A DNA stretch of 64,000 nt from Ignavibacteriales bacterium (GCA_016177735.1 JACOUS010000023.1:62001-126000); one strand, 5' to 3'; positions 38,331 through 47,492 are shown, counted from the first letter of the stretch. Notes: generated by a model not told the origin, from the sequence alone. Numbers and translations: made by a program.

Positions 38331-40514
38331 ATGAAAAAAATCACCCTACAATTTGTAGCACTGATTTGTTTGCCGTTGATAGTGAGCGCGCAGACTTTTA
38401 TCGATCCAAATCTTAACGTGGAAGCAAAAGTTTTTGCCTATCAATTGGCTTCGGCTCCAACCATAGACGGTTCGGGCACCGAATGGAATAATATTCCATG
38501 GCAAAAATTGTACTTCTTAGATAAGGATTATAATAATGACGGTCTCGCAGACCCGATACCCGGCAGAAATGATTATGAAGCTGAATTTAAAGCTGCTTGG
38601 GTCAATGGAAGCAATATTCTTTATTTGTTGATTAATATAAAAGATGACCGGTTTCATAATCCCGATAGCGTGAACTGGTATAATAAAGACGGAATGGAAA
38701 TCCGTATCGATCCTTTTGATGCAGAAGATGCCGGAGAACCATCAAGCACCGGTACAGCTTTCAATCTCGGTTTTACTATTGGAAATAACAATGCTTCCGG
38801 ACTTGAAGGACCATCAACAAATTACACAGCAGCATGGACAGTTAAAGAAAACTCATTCCCAAAAGAAGCAACTTTAGAAACCGGCATCGTATTGCCTTCA
38901 ACAGTTCTTCTTCAAAAGAATTATGTAATGGGCTTTATGCTCTACTGCAGTGATAATGATAACGAACAAGACGGCTCACCTAAAGATAAAGATGCCGTAC
39001 TTGCGCCGTGGCCTCAGCGTTATTACGGTGCAACAAAATCCAAAATCGGAATTGACGGCACATGGGAAAATATTTATTACTGGGGCAACATCGAATGTAT
39101 CGCATTAAATATTCATGAAGTACCATCGGGCGGTTCAATTCAATCAGCAATTACTTCTGCTGAAGAAGGCGATATTATTAAAATTGCTGCCGGCACATTC
39201 ACTGAAAATATTACAATCGATAAACCGTATTTGCAGTTAATCGGAACAATTACATCATCAGATACAACCAAGTTGATGCCCGCAGATGCAAACCAGCCGG
39301 TTATTAAAGTTGCCGATGATGACGCAGCTTACGGAACAGTTGTAAGTAACATCGGTTTTAACGGATGGAGTGTTGGTCAGGATGGTTCTGTAGTTATCGG
39401 CAATAAAGGTGTTGAAATTGGTTCTGCATTAACACAAGTAACCGGCAGTTACTTTACCGGTTTTGAACGCCCGATAATTAAGAGCGGCGTTGACAGTTCG
39501 AAAGCACATGCCGGCGTGTTTGAAGACAATCATCTTTATAAATGCAAAGGCGGAATCAACTTCAATACTCCTAACACAATCATGAGATATAACACTGTTG
39601 AAGAAGCTTCGGGCGGTTACGGATTGGAATCGAAAGGCGTGCTTGCCGGAAGTGCCATTGATATTAGTTACAATACTGTATTTAATCATCATGGAGAATG
39701 TGCAGTTGGTTACGGCGGAGCCGGTGTATTTACAGTTCACAATAATTTCTTTGTAAGAAGCGAACAGTTGTACGGATCGGGTGATACAACCGGTGACGAC
39801 GGAATCGAAAATCAAGATGACGGCGGTTCGACAGATTATATTTACAATAACACAATCGTTGGCTGGAAGAGCGATGGAATGCAGCTGGGCGGTTCATCGA
39901 GAGGAACAAGCAATTATCATATTGCAAATAATTTAATAGCTAACTGCGCCGGTAAAGATTTCGATATCAGAAAAACCGGTTCGTATGAAATTGATTACAG
40001 CTTATCATACAAAAACAAAGGTGGAAACCTTGCAACTACACTCGGTACACATTCTGTGGAAGTAGATCCGCAATTCACAAATGAATTCGAAGATGATTTT
40101 ACAATAACCACATCATCACCCGCTGTTGATGCCGGTTTAACAGAACCTTTCGGATTTAAGTTGATGTACTATGGTAATAATGTAGATATCGGTGCATTCG
40201 AAACCGGAAGCCCGGTTGTTTCTGTTGAGGAATTAAAAACAGAGCTGCCGGCAAACTATACACTCGAACAAAATTATCCCAATCCGTTCAATCCGGTAAC
40301 AACAATAAATTTCAGCATACCGGCAAATGAAAAAGTGACAATGAAAGTTTATAACGTGCTTGGACAATTAGTATCTACATTAGCGGACGGTGAATATAAT
40401 GCCGGTACATACAAAGTAACATTTGATGCATCGAGATTATCGAGCGGAATTTATTTCTACACATTGCAAACGAATAGTTTTTCAGTTACCAAGAAAATGA
40501 TTCTGATGAAATAA
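38331..40514 (+). CDS. Secreted beta-helix protein with sugar-binding-like N-domain and T9SS tail
   Basis: A 727-residue exported protein with a signal peptide (LQFVALICLPLIVSAQ) and AGGAGG before the ATG. Residues about 30-250 resemble a CBM9-like carbohydrate-binding domain (APTIDGSGTEWNNIPWQ, WVNGSNILYLLINIKDDRF). Residues about 260-620 form a right-handed parallel beta helix of the pectate-lyase/NosD type (GGSIQSAITSAEEGDIIKIA, repeating NNT/NNF turns). The T9SS type A sorting domain starts at LEQNYPNPFNPVTT (about 643). A glycan-binding or lyase role is possible; no catalytic residues can be assigned. Two predicted operators sit directly upstream. Confidence 0.8.
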   Translation: MKKITLQFVALICLPLIVSAQTFIDPNLNVEAKVFAYQLASAPTIDGSGTEWNNIPWQKLYFLDKDYNNDGLADPIPGRNDYEAEFKAAWVNGSNILYLLINIKDDRFHNPDSVNWYNKDGMEIRIDPFDAEDAGEPSSTGTAFNLGFTIGNNNASGLEGPSTNYTAAWTVKENSFPKEATLETGIVLPSTVLLQKNYVMGFMLYCSDNDNEQDGSPKDKDAVLAPWPQRYYGATKSKIGIDGTWENIYYWGNIECIALNIHEVPSGGSIQSAITSAEEGDIIKIAAGTFTENITIDKPYLQLIGTITSSDTTKLMPADANQPVIKVADDDAAYGTVVSNIGFNGWSVGQDGSVVIGNKGVEIGSALTQVTGSYFTGFERPIIKSGVDSSKAHAGVFEDNHLYKCKGGINFNTPNTIMRYNTVEEASGGYGLESKGVLAGSAIDISYNTVFNHHGECAVGYGGAGVFTVHNNFFVRSEQLYGSGDTTGDDGIENQDDGGSTDYIYNNTIVGWKSDGMQLGGSSRGTSNYHIANNLIANCAGKDFDIRKTGSYEIDYSLSYKNKGGNLATTLGTHSVEVDPQFTNEFEDDFTITTSSPAVDAGLTEPFGFKLMYYGNNVDIGAFETGSPVVSVEELKTELPANYTLEQNYPNPFNPVTTINFSIPANEKVTMKVYNVLGQLVSTLADGEYNAGTYKVTFDASRLSSGIYFYTLQTNSFSVTKKMILMK

Positions 40515-40523
40515 TTAGTGTGA

Positions 40524-40555
40524 TAGAGACGCGCCGCACGCGTCTCTAATTTTTA
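40524..40555 (+). terminator. Palindromic repeat acting as terminator
   Basis: TAGAGACGCG (40524-40533) pairs perfectly with CGCGTCTCTA (40539-40548), then ATTTTTAT. The palindrome belongs to the same family as the one embedded in the GH53 gene at 57035, so it looks like a mobile palindrome that also serves as a terminator. Confidence 0.65.
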
Positions 40556-40679
40556 TATTGAAAGCACAGTTGATCAATGATGTTAGAAAAATTTTCTGCA
40601 AGTAATCTATGGTGCCTCTCTGTTTGGGGGATATGTATCGCGCATGTCTCCCGAATATTTTTAAATAACGAAAATAACC

Positions 40680-43265
40680 ATGAGTAAACTATCTAATATT
40701 TTCAGTACACTCTTCTTAATTCTTTTTGTCGCCTCATCATTATCTGCTCAGGAAAAAGATATTACAATTAATGTAATGACTTACAATATCCAGCAAGGCA
40801 CTCATTACAATCCGCAGTCAACACCGAAAGCAGTTTCCGAAATTGTTTTGAAAAACAAAATTGATTTGCTTGGTTCGCAAGAGTTGCACATTGACGGCGT
40901 TAAAAGTTTGAGCGCACTGCTGTCCGGTTACGGCTGGTTCGGGGTCGGAAGAGAAAACGGGAAAGAACTCGGCGAAACCGGCGTAATCTTTTATAATAAA
41001 GAAATGTTCGAACTTCTCGAACAATCGACATTTTGGTTATCCGAAACTCCGAATGTTATCGGAAGCAAAAGCTGGAATTCTGCCGATATCAGAATTGTAA
41101 CGTGGGGAAAATTTCTTCTGCTCTCCGATTCAAGCATCGTTTATTTATTCAACACACATTTTGATCACATCAGCAGTTTGGCGCGGCAAGAAAGCTCCAA
41201 ACTTCTTCTAAAAAAAATTGATGAGATTGCCGGAAAGAATCCCGTTATTGTTACCGGCGATTTTAATATGACGAGCGCCGATCAAGAATACAAAATTCTT
41301 GTTGACTACTACTATTATTATCTGCAAATGTACGATACGAAATATAAATCTATAAACGGCAGCACCGGTCCAGCCGGCACATTCAATGATTTTCTTTACG
41401 ACAATCCATCAACTAAAATAGATTTCATCTTTGCAAACCCTTTCTTCGATGTTCTTACGAACGAAGTAATTCCCGATAAGTATGAAGGAAATTTTATCTC
41501 GGATCATTTCCCGGTGAAAGTGCAAGTGAAGTTGAAACATCCTTTGCCGCCGGTTACGCCGGTATTAAAAGCAGTTGCCGGTAATAACAAAGTTTCTCTC
41601 TATTGGGATGATGTTTCGGAAAAAGAAACCATCGAAACATTCGCCGATTCAACAAAGGATTTTCAGGGATACAAATTATATAAATCAAAAACTCCCGATA
41701 TGAAAGATGCGCTTCTCGTAGAAGGCAAATGGAACGTTCCGCTGTTGAGGAAGCCGTTGTTCGAGTGCGATTTAATTGATGATAAATATGGTTACACAAA
41801 TTATGGAATTGTTGGCGGCTTTGGTTATTATCTCGGCAGCAACAGCGGCTTGCAGCATTATTATGTTGATGAAGATGTCCGCAACGAAGAAACATATTAT
41901 TACGTGTTGATCGCATTCGATCACGGGATTCCAAATATGGCAGATGGTTTTCCGCCGATGGAAACACCTTTTGTTCTCGAAGTTGATGCGAGCGGAAATA
42001 TTATTTCGAAATCATCGAATGTTGATTCTGCAAAACCGGAAGCGCCTCAGCAAGGTTCGGATGATAAGTCTATAATTTTTGAGAATGATAACATTAAAGG
42101 GACCGGAAATTATAGTGTGAGAATAATTGATCCGTCAAGACTTGTAAACGGCAGATACAAAATTAAATTTGATGTTGATACGCTAAACTATAATGCAGTT
42201 CCCAACCCGAAGTACCGTAGTAACAGAGATTTGTATTTGATCAATTCTGGAATAAATATTGTCTCGCTGGAAAATGATTCTGTGATCTACAAAGAAAATT
42301 CTGCAAGCTATTCCGCGCGCAACATAGATTTCAATCCCTACTTGAATTACTATTTCCTCAACACGAGTACGCCGGTTGTTACCGAAGAGACAAACGGCTT
42401 CCAAATTATTTTAAGCAACCTTGTTGAAAAAGCTGTGTATGATTCCGTCAAATCCGGCTGGAAGATTGGAAATGCAAATATTAATGTAACGCCTTCTTCA
42501 AAAGAAGCATTTTATTTCCCGTGGAATTGTGAAATTAGATTTGGTGAACTATATACCGGTCGCACTTCAACTCTGAAATCAATCTACGATACCGACGGAA
42601 GTATTATTGCCTTCACGCAATTACTGCTCAAACAAAATTTTGATTTCAGCGTTGTGAGTAAAGATTTCCCGGACGAAAAACTTGACTTGATTGTTTTTGA
42701 TGCTGATGCGGATGGTGTCTTCAATTATGAAAAAGATAAAGTGCTTGCCGGTTATTGTGTCGAACTTGCAAATAAAGTTTACTGGGCTGGAACGGTTTTT
42801 TCAATCTCGTTCGAAAATGCCAGCGGTAATTTACCGTCGCCGGGCGATCTGTACGAAATATTTTTTAAGCGACCGTTTCTCGATTCGGACGAAATCATAT
42901 TTAAAATAGATACGAATGTTACTTCCGCTGATGCCGCAAATGATAAAGGTTTGAGCACGGATTTTTCACTCAGTCAAAATTATCCGAATCCATTCAACCC
43001 ATCCACAACAATTAGTTACACGTTACAAGTTTCAGGTTATACGACTTTGAAAGTCTATGATATTCTTGGAAGAGAAATTGCAACACTTGTAAATGAATTT
43101 AAGCAAGCCGGGAAGTATAACGTAGAGTTCAGAACGCAGCTTGCCCGCCAAGGCGGGAGTGCAGAATTACCAAGCGGAATCTATTTTTATACTTTACAAA
43201 TTAGCCCTTCGACACTCTCAGCGTCTTCTTTCAGACAAACAAAAAAAATGTTGTTGATTAAATAA
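40680..43265 (+). CDS. Endonuclease/exonuclease/phosphatase-family protein with T9SS tail
   Basis: An 861-residue exported protein (signal peptide LFLILFVASSLSAQ). Residues about 25-285 are an EEP-type metal phosphodiesterase/phosphatase: NVMTYNIQQGTHYN, LLGSQELH, LFNTHFDHIS, VIVTGDFNMTSAD, KIDFIFANP and ISDHFPV. Such enzymes cleave phosphodiesters in nucleic acids, phospholipids or inositol phosphates. A region of about 450 residues (289-745) follows, homologous to the surface protein at 33047, with a calcium-type loop (DADADGVFNYEKDK). The C-terminus is a T9SS domain (LSQNYPNPFNPSTT) that carries an in-frame palindrome at about 820-826. Start context is weak. With three other secreted phosphatases nearby, a phosphorylated glycan or lipid is a plausible substrate. 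Confidence 0.85.
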   Translation: MSKLSNIFSTLFLILFVASSLSAQEKDITINVMTYNIQQGTHYNPQSTPKAVSEIVLKNKIDLLGSQELHIDGVKSLSALLSGYGWFGVGRENGKELGETGVIFYNKEMFELLEQSTFWLSETPNVIGSKSWNSADIRIVTWGKFLLLSDSSIVYLFNTHFDHISSLARQESSKLLLKKIDEIAGKNPVIVTGDFNMTSADQEYKILVDYYYYYLQMYDTKYKSINGSTGPAGTFNDFLYDNPSTKIDFIFANPFFDVLTNEVIPDKYEGNFISDHFPVKVQVKLKHPLPPVTPVLKAVAGNNKVSLYWDDVSEKETIETFADSTKDFQGYKLYKSKTPDMKDALLVEGKWNVPLLRKPLFECDLIDDKYGYTNYGIVGGFGYYLGSNSGLQHYYVDEDVRNEETYYYVLIAFDHGIPNMADGFPPMETPFVLEVDASGNIISKSSNVDSAKPEAPQQGSDDKSIIFENDNIKGTGNYSVRIIDPSRLVNGRYKIKFDVDTLNYNAVPNPKYRSNRDLYLINSGINIVSLENDSVIYKENSASYSARNIDFNPYLNYYFLNTSTPVVTEETNGFQIILSNLVEKAVYDSVKSGWKIGNANINVTPSSKEAFYFPWNCEIRFGELYTGRTSTLKSIYDTDGSIIAFTQLLLKQNFDFSVVSKDFPDEKLDLIVFDADADGVFNYEKDKVLAGYCVELANKVYWAGTVFSISFENASGNLPSPGDLYEIFFKRPFLDSDEIIFKIDTNVTSADAANDKGLSTDFSLSQNYPNPFNPSTTISYTLQVSGYTTLKVYDILGREIATLVNEFKQAGKYNVEFRTQLARQGGSAELPSGIYFYTLQISPSTLSASSFRQTKKMLLIK
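43137..43159 (+). repeat. Palindrome inserted in frame in T9SS tail
   Basis: The stretch contains CCCGCC-AA-GGCGGG (43144-43157). The flanks (GTAGAGTTCAGAACG before, TGCAGAATTACC after) are identical in the GH53 gene at about 57150-57178, which has only 5 bases (CTGAA) in place of these 23. The insertion adds six residues without breaking the frame. Confidence 0.7.
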
Positions 43266-43323
43266 TGCCGGACGGATTATCAACCACAACTTTTGTCGGA
43301 GGAATAAAATTTTAAATCACTTA

Positions 43324-43552
43324 CTGAAGTTGTGCAAACCCGTTTTTAAAAAAATTGCCACAACATTTTCCGTGTAAACGGAATCCAGCTTTGCGGTGAT
43401 ATGTCGGGGTAGAATTAAACTCTCAAAATCGGGCTTAGCCCGAATTGTACTTAAAATGCGGCTAAAGCCGTTCGTTTTGGGGAGTTGTTCCCCACGACCT
43501 GAAGGTCGTGTCAATTAGACAATACTCAAATATGAATTTGGTGTAAATTCAA
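43324..43552. mobile_element. MITE-like palindromic element, copy 1 (diverged)
   Basis: This stretch holds CGGGCTTAGCCCG (43430-43442), CGGCTAAAGCCG (43459-43470), GGGGA/TCCCC and CACGACCTGAAGGTCGTG (43493-43510). The same series appears in the intact copy at 63148-63348. Its left end CTGAAGTTGTGCAA matches 11 of 14 bases of that copy's terminal repeat; the right end is more decayed. The segment CGTGTAAACGGAATCCAGC to GCGGTGATATG is shared in inverted orientation with copy 2. It fills most of the 322-base gap between the endonuclease-family and permease-remnant genes. Confidence 0.6.
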
Positions 43553-43587
43553 ACAATAATTACAGATAAAAAATAGCGGGAGAGGTC

Positions 43588-43806
43588 ATGAAAACAAAAA
43601 CGTTCCCGATATTTTTGGTGTTCCTTTGCATGGGTTTCGGCGATGTAGTTGGTCCCCTTGTAGGATCGGCAAAAGATACTTTCGTTCCGCTTATAATGGG
43701 GCAAGTGAGTGATGTTACAAATGTTCTTACCGGCTTCATCGTTCCGTTATTCTGTTTGTTATATATTGCGGTTGTATCTTTTATATCGATTAGAAGAACT
43801 GCATAG
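43588..43806 (+). pseudogene. Internally deleted MFS sugar permease remnant
   Basis: A 72-residue frame with a good ribosome-binding site (GGGAGAGG). Its first half (FPIFLVFLCMGFGDVVGP) reads like helix 1 of an MFS sugar permease. Its second half (FVPLIMGQVSDVTNVLTGFI, then VPLFCLLYIAVVSF) aligns with the last two helices of the intact permease at 45095 (LIPLTQGFFADN, then IPVVCYLYIAFYG). About 350 residues between them are absent, yet the frame is kept. It is most likely a decayed permease; a functional mini-protein cannot be excluded. Confidence 0.6.
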
Positions 43807-43844
43807 AGCCAGCAAACAAATCTTAATTAAAGGAGATCTTAAAA

Positions 43845-44957
43845 ATGAAATACGGCAGTGATAAAAGAATTGTGATGACTCTCGATGCCGGAGGAACAAA
43901 TTTTGTTTTTTCTGCAATTCAAGGAAATGAACAGATTGTTGATGAAATACGTCTCGATGCGAATGCGGATAATCTTGAAAAATCTTTATCCAATATTGTT
44001 GAAGGATTTATACAGGTAAAAAACAAATTAAGCGGCGAGCCTTCTGCAATAAGTTTTGCTTTCCCCGGTCCGGCAGATTACCCGAATGGAATTATCGGCG
44101 ATCTCGGAAATCTTCCGGCATATAAAGGCGGCGTTGCGCTCGGTCCGATGTTGAAAGAAAAATTCGGCTTGCCGGTCTTCATCAACAACGATGGCGATTT
44201 GTATGCATACGGCGAAGCGATTGCCGGGTTTCTTCCGCTCGTAAATAATAAACTTGAAAAAGCCGGTAACCCGAAACGTTACAATAATCTTTTCGGGTTA
44301 ACACTCGGTACCGGTTTCGGCGGCGGGATCGTTCGTAACGGCGGATTGTACTTGGGTGATAATTCAATGGCGGGAGAAATTTGGCTTTTGAGAAACAAAC
44401 TTTCGCCGGACGAAAATGTTGAAGAGCATGCAAGCATCCGCGGCGTTCAAAAAGTTTATGCGGAAAAAAACGGAATCAAAAAAGAAGATGCACCTTCGCC
44501 GAAAGAAATTTTTGAAATTGCATCGGGAAAATTAAACGGCAATAAATTAGCCGCTGTTGAAGCTTACAAACAAATGGCTCAAGCTGTGGGCGATGCAATC
44601 TCAAACGCAATCACTCTGCTCGATGGAATTGTTGTAATCGGCGGCGGACTTTCGGGTGCAAGCTCTCTCTTTATGCCGTTTTTAGTTGATGAGATGAACA
44701 GCGATTTTGTTAAAGCTGACGGTACAAAATTTAGAAGACTGAGCGCAGAAGTATATAACCTTGAAGATGAAACTGAAACAGAAAAGTTTCTCGAAAGCAA
44801 AGCCAAAGAGATTAATGTTTACGGTACGAATAAAAAAATTACGTACGATCCTTCACAAAAAATTGGTGTTGGGATTTCAAAGATCGGTACGAGCAAAGCA
44901 ATCTCAATCGGTGCGTATGCTTTCGCACTTAATAAGCTGGACAGTTTAAGTAAGTAA
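43845..44957 (+). CDS. ROK-family sugar kinase
   Basis: A 370-residue cytoplasmic kinase of the ROK family. The ATP-binding motif is MTLDAGGTNFVFSAIQ (about 9-24). The substrate block includes FAFPGPADYPNGI and FINNDGDLYAYGEA (catalytic Asp in NNDGD, about 112), then LTLGTGFGGGIV and VVIGGGLSGAS (about 263). The zinc motif typical of many ROK glucokinases (CxCGxxGCxE) is not visible; the protein has AGEIWLLRNK there instead. It phosphorylates a hexose such as glucose, fructose or a relative; which one is unknown. AAGGAG precedes the ATG. Confidence 0.88.
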   Translation: MKYGSDKRIVMTLDAGGTNFVFSAIQGNEQIVDEIRLDANADNLEKSLSNIVEGFIQVKNKLSGEPSAISFAFPGPADYPNGIIGDLGNLPAYKGGVALGPMLKEKFGLPVFINNDGDLYAYGEAIAGFLPLVNNKLEKAGNPKRYNNLFGLTLGTGFGGGIVRNGGLYLGDNSMAGEIWLLRNKLSPDENVEEHASIRGVQKVYAEKNGIKKEDAPSPKEIFEIASGKLNGNKLAAVEAYKQMAQAVGDAISNAITLLDGIVVIGGGLSGASSLFMPFLVDEMNSDFVKADGTKFRRLSAEVYNLEDETETEKFLESKAKEINVYGTNKKITYDPSQKIGVGISKIGTSKAISIGAYAFALNKLDSLSK

Positions 44958-44979
44958 AAAATGAAAAGAAATAGAACGC

Positions 44980-45032
44980 TGATTACGCAGATAACGCGGA
45001 TTCTATCCGCGGAAATCAGTTGAATCCGTGCT
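44980..45032. repeat. Short palindromic intergenic repeat
   Basis: Starting ACGCTGATTACGCAGAT, with a perfect stem CGCGGAT-TCT-ATCCGCG inside. Sequences of this style are common dispersed intergenic repeats in environmental bacteria. I see no transcriptional role. Confidence 0.4.
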
Positions 45033-45094
45033 CGCCCGCATTAGTTTGACGGGTCATCAGTGTCCTATTGAATTGGTAAGCTGACGATTAACTA

Positions 45095-46408
45095 ATGAAT
45101 AAAACTACTCCAGAATACACAACAGAAATAAATAGCGAAAAAACAAATTATACTTTTGCTCTTTCTGTTTTAACATCTCTCTTTTTTATGTGGGGATTTA
45201 TAACGTGCTTGAACGGCATTTTAATCCCGCATTTGAAAGCTCTTTTTTCTCTGAGCTATAAAGAAGTGATGTTAATACAATTTAGTTTTTACACTGCGTA
45301 TGCTTTGCTTTCAATTCCAATCGGAAAGTTTGTCGGCAGATTCGGTTCGCAAAAAATAATTGTTGCCGGTTTAATTACCGGAGGCATTGGTTGTCTCGGT
45401 TTTTATCCAGCCGCCGGTTATCAACTCTATCCGATGTTTTTGATTTCGCTATTTGTGCTTGCTTCGGGCATTACGATGCTCGAAGTTTCGGCAAATCCCT
45501 TTGTTGCGATACTTGGTAAGCAAGAAACAGCAGCGAGCAGATTAACATTTACGCAAGCATTCAATTCTTTGGGAACAACAATTGCACCGTACCTCGGTTC
45601 GTTTTTCATTCTTTCAATCGCTGTTAAAGCACCGGTCGAATTGCAAATGATGTCTGCCGCAGAAATATCGGCATATAAATTTGAGCAATCGAATACTGTT
45701 CAAGCTCCGTATCTTGTTTTGGCATCCGTTCTTTTTTTTCTCGCAATTATTTTTTCTGTTATAAAACTTCCTAAGCATGAAAATGGAAAAGTTGCCGGCG
45801 CGGTAGTTGAAAACAAAAATTACGATCATATTCACGGGCGAGTTTGGAATTACAAACATCTCGTACTCGGCGCAATCGGAATATTTTTTTACGTTGGCGC
45901 CGAAGTTTCAATCGGAAGTTTTTTGGTGAATTATATCGGTCAACCGGATATTGCCGGGTTCAATCCAGCAGAAGCCGGTAAGTACATTTCGTTTTATTGG
46001 GGCGGCGCAATGATCGGAAGATTCATCGGCTCTTTTGTTCAGAGAAAAATTAAACCTGCAAAGGTTTTGGCATTTAATTCTATTGCCGCATCATTATTAG
46101 TAACCGCTTCAATGTTTAGTTTTGGTTTAACGGCGATGTGGTTAATTCTTGCTGTCGGATTGTTCAACTCAATTATGTATCCCACAATTTTTACACTTGC
46201 GATTGATGGTTTAGGAAAACACACGGGCAGTGCTTCCGGTATTCTTTGCACGGCAATAGTCGGCGGCGCTCTAATTCCTTTAACGCAAGGTTTCTTCGCC
46301 GATAATATCGGTATTCATCATGCATTTTTTATTCCGGTAGTTTGCTATTTGTACATTGCATTCTACGGAATAAAAGGGCATAAACACTTCTACCAAAATA
46401 TTCTTTAA
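45095..46408 (+). CDS. FHS-family MFS sugar permease (glucose/galactose/fucose type)
   Basis: A 437-residue inner-membrane protein with about 12 helices. The FHS-family pattern is clear: LFFMWGFITCLNGILIPHLK (helix 1), LMLIQ-type VMLIQFSFYTAYALLSIP, then EVSANPFVAILGKQETAASR and FTQAFNSLGTTIAPYLG. Such permeases import hexoses with protons. It lies between a ROK kinase and a LacI regulator, near galK and galT, so glucose or galactose is the likely substrate. The ribosome-binding site is weak. Confidence 0.9.
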   Translation: MNKTTPEYTTEINSEKTNYTFALSVLTSLFFMWGFITCLNGILIPHLKALFSLSYKEVMLIQFSFYTAYALLSIPIGKFVGRFGSQKIIVAGLITGGIGCLGFYPAAGYQLYPMFLISLFVLASGITMLEVSANPFVAILGKQETAASRLTFTQAFNSLGTTIAPYLGSFFILSIAVKAPVELQMMSAAEISAYKFEQSNTVQAPYLVLASVLFFLAIIFSVIKLPKHENGKVAGAVVENKNYDHIHGRVWNYKHLVLGAIGIFFYVGAEVSIGSFLVNYIGQPDIAGFNPAEAGKYISFYWGGAMIGRFIGSFVQRKIKPAKVLAFNSIAASLLVTASMFSFGLTAMWLILAVGLFNSIMYPTIFTLAIDGLGKHTGSASGILCTAIVGGALIPLTQGFFADNIGIHHAFFIPVVCYLYIAFYGIKGHKHFYQNIL

Positions 46409-46456
46409 GATTTTTGGCAGCACTACATTGACAAAAAATTAAATAAATGCCATATT

Positions 46457-46480
46457 GCAAACGATTGCGGGAGCGTTTGC
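46457..46480 (+). promoter_or_regulatory. Palindromic operator at the LacI-family gene
   Basis: GCAAACG (46457-46463) and CGTTTGC (46474-46480) are exact inverted repeats, and the left part alone (GCAAACGATTGC) is a near palindrome of the LacI-family operator type. It ends five bases before the ATG at 46485. Autoregulation is likely. Confidence 0.55.
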
Positions 46481-46484
46481 GTTA

Positions 46485-47492
46485 ATGAAACATAATACCT
46501 TACATGACATTGCAAAGAAATTAAAAGTCTCTACTTCTACCGTCTCACGTGCTTTGAGCAACCATCCCGATATTAGCAAAGAAACTAAAGAGAAAGTAAA
46601 AGCACTTGCCGAAAAGTTGAACTACACTCCGAACCCGATAGCACAGAGTTTGAAAAAGAATAAAACCTCCACGATTGGCGTGCTCGTTCCGGAAATCAAA
46701 CATGATTTTTTTTCTTCGGCAATCAGCGGCATCGAGGAAGCTGCTTATCATTCCGGTTACACAATTATTGTATGTCAATCCAACGAGAGTTACGAACGCG
46801 AAGTTATCAACACAAATGCTTTGATGAATCACAGAGTTGCCGGTATGATTGTATCAATTTCTCAGCAGACAACAACCGGCGAACATTTCAAGAAACTGAT
46901 CGATAGAAATATTCCGCTCGTTTTTTTCGACCGCGTGTGTGAAGACGTTGATGCAAACAAAGTTATTATTGATGATGAAAAAAGTGCGTACATCGCGGTT
47001 CAACATTTGATTGAAAAAGGATATAAAAAGATTGCACACTTTGCCGGTCCGAAAGACCTTTCTATTTGTAAGAAAAGATTGAGAGGTTACAAAGAAGCAC
47101 TGCTTGAAAATAATTTGCCCTTTCGTGAAGAATATGTTCTTCACGGCGGAATGCACGAAACAGACGGCTACAATTCGATGGATACTTTATTGAAAAAAAA
47201 TATTGTGCCCGATGCAGTATTCTGCGTAAACGACCCGGTTGCAATCGGCGCGTATCAAAGAATCAAAGAAGCCGGGTTAAAAATTCCGGATGATATCGGC
47301 ATCGTTGGTTTTTCGAACAACAAAATTACAACACTTGTAGAGCCGCAAATTACTACTGTGAACCAGCCATCATTTGAAATGGGAAAAAAGTCAGCCGAGA
47401 TTTTGATTGAAATGATCGATAACCCGGATAAAATTAAAGAGCCGCAAACAATAATTGTTGAAACAAATTTGATCGTAAGAAATTCTACATAA
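46485..47492 (+). CDS. LacI-family transcriptional regulator
   Basis: A 335-residue repressor-type protein. I use the ATG at 46485, since TTG at 46455 would place the start inside a palindromic operator. The helix-turn-helix is LHDIAKKLKVSTSTVSRALS (about 5-24) with hinge helix NPIAQSLKKNKT. The periplasmic-binding-protein-like sensor follows (TIGVLVPEIKHDFFSSAISG, then GYKKIAHFAGP and PDAVFCVNDPVAIGAY). It binds a sugar effector and controls neighbouring transport and galactose genes by inference. The ROK kinase and permease precede it; a sodium symporter and galKT follow. Confidence 0.92.
   Translation: MKHNTLHDIAKKLKVSTSTVSRALSNHPDISKETKEKVKALAEKLNYTPNPIAQSLKKNKTSTIGVLVPEIKHDFFSSAISGIEEAAYHSGYTIIVCQSNESYEREVINTNALMNHRVAGMIVSISQQTTTGEHFKKLIDRNIPLVFFDRVCEDVDANKVIIDDEKSAYIAVQHLIEKGYKKIAHFAGPKDLSICKKRLRGYKEALLENNLPFREEYVLHGGMHETDGYNSMDTLLKKNIVPDAVFCVNDPVAIGAYQRIKEAGLKIPDDIGIVGFSNNKITTLVEPQITTVNQPSFEMGKKSAEILIEMIDNPDKIKEPQTIIVETNLIVRNST

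Noticed and set aside
40511-40523. TTAGTGTGATAG as a possible sixth operator
   Set aside because: Only one half site is present and it lies after a gene beside a terminator, not before a start codon.
43317-43514. A 65-codon minus-strand frame
   Set aside because: It is read entirely through the palindromes of the MITE-like copy 1.
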